Below, in pieces: positions 5,063-6,739 of a stretch of 6,739 bases of DNA. Under the pieces are notes generated by a model, which was not told the DNA's origin, did not search any database, and worked only from the letters and a program-made list of their open reading frames with translations. This DNA comes from Phycisphaeraceae bacterium (GTDB taxonomy: Bacteria > Planctomycetota > Phycisphaerae > Phycisphaerales > Phycisphaeraceae), in the NCBI GenBank assembly GCA_016763955.1, contig JAESSU010000063.1, forward strand, positions 1 through 6,739, given 5' to 3'. The first letter of the stretch is position 1, and each line of letters begins with the position of its first letter. Position numbers and translations under genes: made by a program.

Positions 5063-5071
5063 TCGCCAAAG
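5044..5071. promoter_or_regulatory. Operator-like dyad over the nuoB promoter (CTTTGGCGA-N10-TCGCCAAAG)
   Basis: Two perfect 9-bp arms (5044-5052 and 5063-5071) face each other across 10 nt, about one helical turn plus one arm from centre to centre. The -35 box occupies the spacer, and one arm lies between the -35 and -10 boxes. A bound dimer would be expected to block RNA polymerase. The regulator is unknown and no transcription factor gene is visible nearby. Confidence 0.6.
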
Positions 5072-5131
5072 AATTTCCCCTGCTGCTAGAGCATTTTGCA
5101 TAATTGTTTTCCGTGTTGAATCATCCATTGC

Positions 5132-5168
5132 CCGCTGGAATCCTTCGGCTTCCCGCGGATTTTTTTTT
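5132..5168 (+). terminator. Intrinsic terminator on the + strand with no obvious gene before it
   Basis: CCGCTGGAA (5132-5140) and TTCCCGCGG (5150-5158) pair at 8 of 9 positions. The loop contains C-TTCG-G (5143-5148), a stabilising tetraloop, and the stem is followed by A and nine T's (5160-5168). All recognised genes here are on the - strand, so it may end a short + strand transcript from the nuoB upstream region. The rest of 5072-5320 holds no gene I can support. A 67-codon - strand frame (5257-5054) is open but has no recognisable motif and ends inside the operator dyad. Confidence 0.65.
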
Positions 5169-5269
5169 AGGAAAAAGCAGCAAGAAGTGACGCAATCAAT
5201 TCCTGCGGGGGCTGGGTTGGCAGATAATGATGCAAAATGTTCTAGTGTATGTGGCATCCGGTTTTAGGC

Positions 5270-5288
5270 CATCAAAGCGTTTTTGATG
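5270..5288. repeat. Short perfect hairpin downstream of the kinase gene
   Basis: CATCAAA (5270-5276) and TTTGATG (5282-5288) are inverted around GCGTT, about 33 bases past the kinase stop in its transcription direction. No T-run follows on the - strand, so at best it is a weak transcript end. Confidence 0.35.
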
Positions 5289-5320
5289 CAGACAAAACAG
5301 ACCCCGCGGAGATCCCCCAA

Positions 5321-6739
5321 TTAGGCGGTTGTGGATTTTGATTCGGTGTTTGGGCCATCAATTTGCCCGGGGAAATTAATAGGGATCACGAGGCTGAAAG
5401 TCGAACCTTTGCCCAATTCACTGTCTAGCACCAGTTCGCTATGCAGTAAATTGGCGAGTTCCAAGCTGATGGTCAGTCCTAATCCCGTGCCAGAGAATTC
5501 GCGGGTGTGAGTGGAATCCAGTTGTGTGAATTTTTCAAAAATCTTCTTTTGATGCTCTTTGGCAATGCCCGGCCCGGTGTCGCTGACACTCACTCGCACA
5601 CGGGTCGCAGGGCTATTGGGGTCTGGGGACATGGGCTGAGACGATAGGGTGATGGAGCCCTTGTTGGGTGTGAATTTTACGGCATGGCCAGAAAATTGAA
5701 GATGATCTGCTGGAACTTGCCCGCATCTGTCTGGATCAGCGGGATGCTTGCTGGAATCCTCAGTGTCAGGTCAATTTCTTTTTTGCCTGCTTGAGGCCCG
5801 ATGAGATTGATCAACCCTTCGCCAGTGTCCGCTAAGCTCATTTGGCCCACGCGAATGTCCATTCGCCCAGCCTCGATTTTAGCTAGATCCAATAGGTCAT
5901 TGATCAGATCAAGGAGCTGGCGACTGGACTGAATAATGTTGGCAAGAAAGCGACGGCGTTTATCCGTCTTTTGATCGTCATAGTCCTTGACCGTTTCATT
6001 AAGTAATTCTGCAAAACCCACAATGGAGTTTAGGGGCGTGCGCAACTCATGGGACACGTTGGCTAAAAATTCTCCCTTGAGCTTGTTGGCTTCAAATAGC
6101 GCAACATTAGTCTCAGCCAGTTCACCAAGTTTTAGGTCCAGCGATTTGTTAATCCCTCGCAACTGGTCTTCATTGCTCTTAAGGTTTTCGAGCATCTGGT
6201 TAAAGACGACCGACAGGCGTTCAAATTCATCACCCGTATTAATGTCACTGCGAATATTTAAATCACCCGCAGCGACCTGTTCAGCAGTGTCCCGAAGTAC
6301 ACGCAGCGGCGAGAGAATAATACGCTTGGTGATGTAATAAAACACGCCAATAGCAAGCAGTGACGCAAATAGCCCCGCCACGACAATGCAAACCCGGTTA
6401 TACAAAAGCTGTTTGCGCGCAAGGTCTGAACGAAGCCGAATCAAAAGCACCAATTCAAGTGGATCATTATTGATGATCTTACTGGTGAGTGCAGCATCAA
6501 AACCAGCCTGAGCCCCCCCGCGAATACGAAACAAATCCGAATGTCGAATCGCCCGTGCATAGCGGTAGTAGTGATCGCCGCGTTGATTGACGATGGGCTG
6601 GGCATAGTCCTCGCTTTTAGTCATCGTCTGGAAATTCAGGATTGCTTTAGCAATGAAGGGGTCATCGCTTGATGCTAAATCAAATTCGTCTTGACGGATG
6701 AGGGTGAGCGTTAGGCCTTGCTCGATGTTTTCCTGTTTG
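5321..6739 (-). pseudogene. Membrane sensor histidine kinase (HAMP-HisKA-HATPase), frameshifted, 5' end outside the window
   Basis: The frame is open to the right edge, so the N-terminus is missing. Visible parts in order are: an extracytoplasmic sensor segment reminiscent of Tll0287-like (DUF3365) domains (YYRYARAIR near 6567-6541); one transmembrane helix (VCIVVAGLFASLLAIGVFYY); HAMP (from about 6327, DLNIRSDINTGDEFE); HisKA with SHELRTPLN, whose phosphoacceptor His codon is 6051-6049; and HATPase_c. The first frame ends at TAA 5677 within the N-box (IIFNFLAMP-stop). The rest continues in another frame: VKFTPNKGSITL, G1 box DTGPGI, F-box IFEKFTQLD, G2 box GTGLGL, stop at 5321. Adding one T on the + strand between 5685 and 5686 restores NFLANAVKFTP and gives 472 visible residues. 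No receiver domain follows. The shift could be a true lesion or a sequencing error. Partner regulator and signal are unknown. Confidence 0.85.

Noticed and set aside
5054..5257. 67-codon - strand ORF between kinase and nuoB
   Set aside because: No recognisable motif, no good ribosome binding site noticed, it contains the complement of the T9 tract, and it ends inside the nuoB operator dyad.
5040..5267. 75-codon + strand ORF
   Set aside because: It runs through the + strand terminator at 5132-5168 and has no family resemblance; composition looks like intergenic DNA.
5677..5700. Programmed -1 frameshift in the histidine kinase
   Set aside because: No X-XXY-YYZ heptamer is in frame; a TTT slip would give NFSGHAVKF and lose the second N-box Asn, whereas one missing base restores the canonical motif exactly.
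1..6739. CRISPR arrays, tRNA or rRNA genes, defence or toxin-antitoxin systems
   Set aside because: No regularly spaced direct repeats with unique spacers, no tRNA-like cloverleaf with a CCA-adjacent acceptor stem, and no matching protein motifs were seen.

Overview
The window reads as a bacterial chromosomal region, most likely from a planctomycete (Phycisphaerae-like). This rests on the company of a DUF4126 membrane protein, a GTWLPGDPRGW-type HUH transposase remnant, a stand-alone nuoB and a HAMP histidine kinase with a conserved NIRSDINTGDEFE segment. The lineage is an inference from family flavour and was not tested by a search.

Layout. On the + strand are ruvA (149-814), a DUF4126 membrane protein gene (988-1608) and recN (1930-3648). 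On the - strand, read right to left, are a 5'-truncated and frameshifted sensor histidine kinase (6739-5321), nuoB (4990-4415) and a broken RAYT/Y1-type transposase (4251-3736). ruvA (Holliday-junction binding) and recN (SMC-like break repair) both serve recombinational repair but are separated by the DUF4126 gene and by intergenic DNA. nuoB encodes the complex I subunit that carries cluster N2, here without visible nuo neighbours.

The intergenic DNA is the most unusual part. (1) Between the DUF4126 gene and recN lies a 180-bp MITE-like element (1616-1795). It has 17-bp imperfect terminal inverted repeats and exact 13-bp flanking direct repeats, one of which contains the DUF4126 stop codon. 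Inside it are four perfect hairpins that all have 3-nt loops. (2) Two near-identical REP-like repeats (3671-3699 and 4325-4353) bracket the dead transposase, as in REP/RAYT systems. (3) nuoB has a good promoter whose -35 box and spacer sit inside a perfect 9+9 bp dyad, which is a strong operator candidate. (4) A + strand intrinsic terminator (5132-5168) has no recognisable + strand gene in front of it.

Two genes are damaged by single-base events that can be reconstructed. The transposase has a TGA in frame where TGG (Trp) would restore 171 codons. The kinase lacks one base in its N-box, and restoring it gives N-F-L-A-N-A-V-K-F-T-P and joins HisKA to the rest of the ATPase domain.
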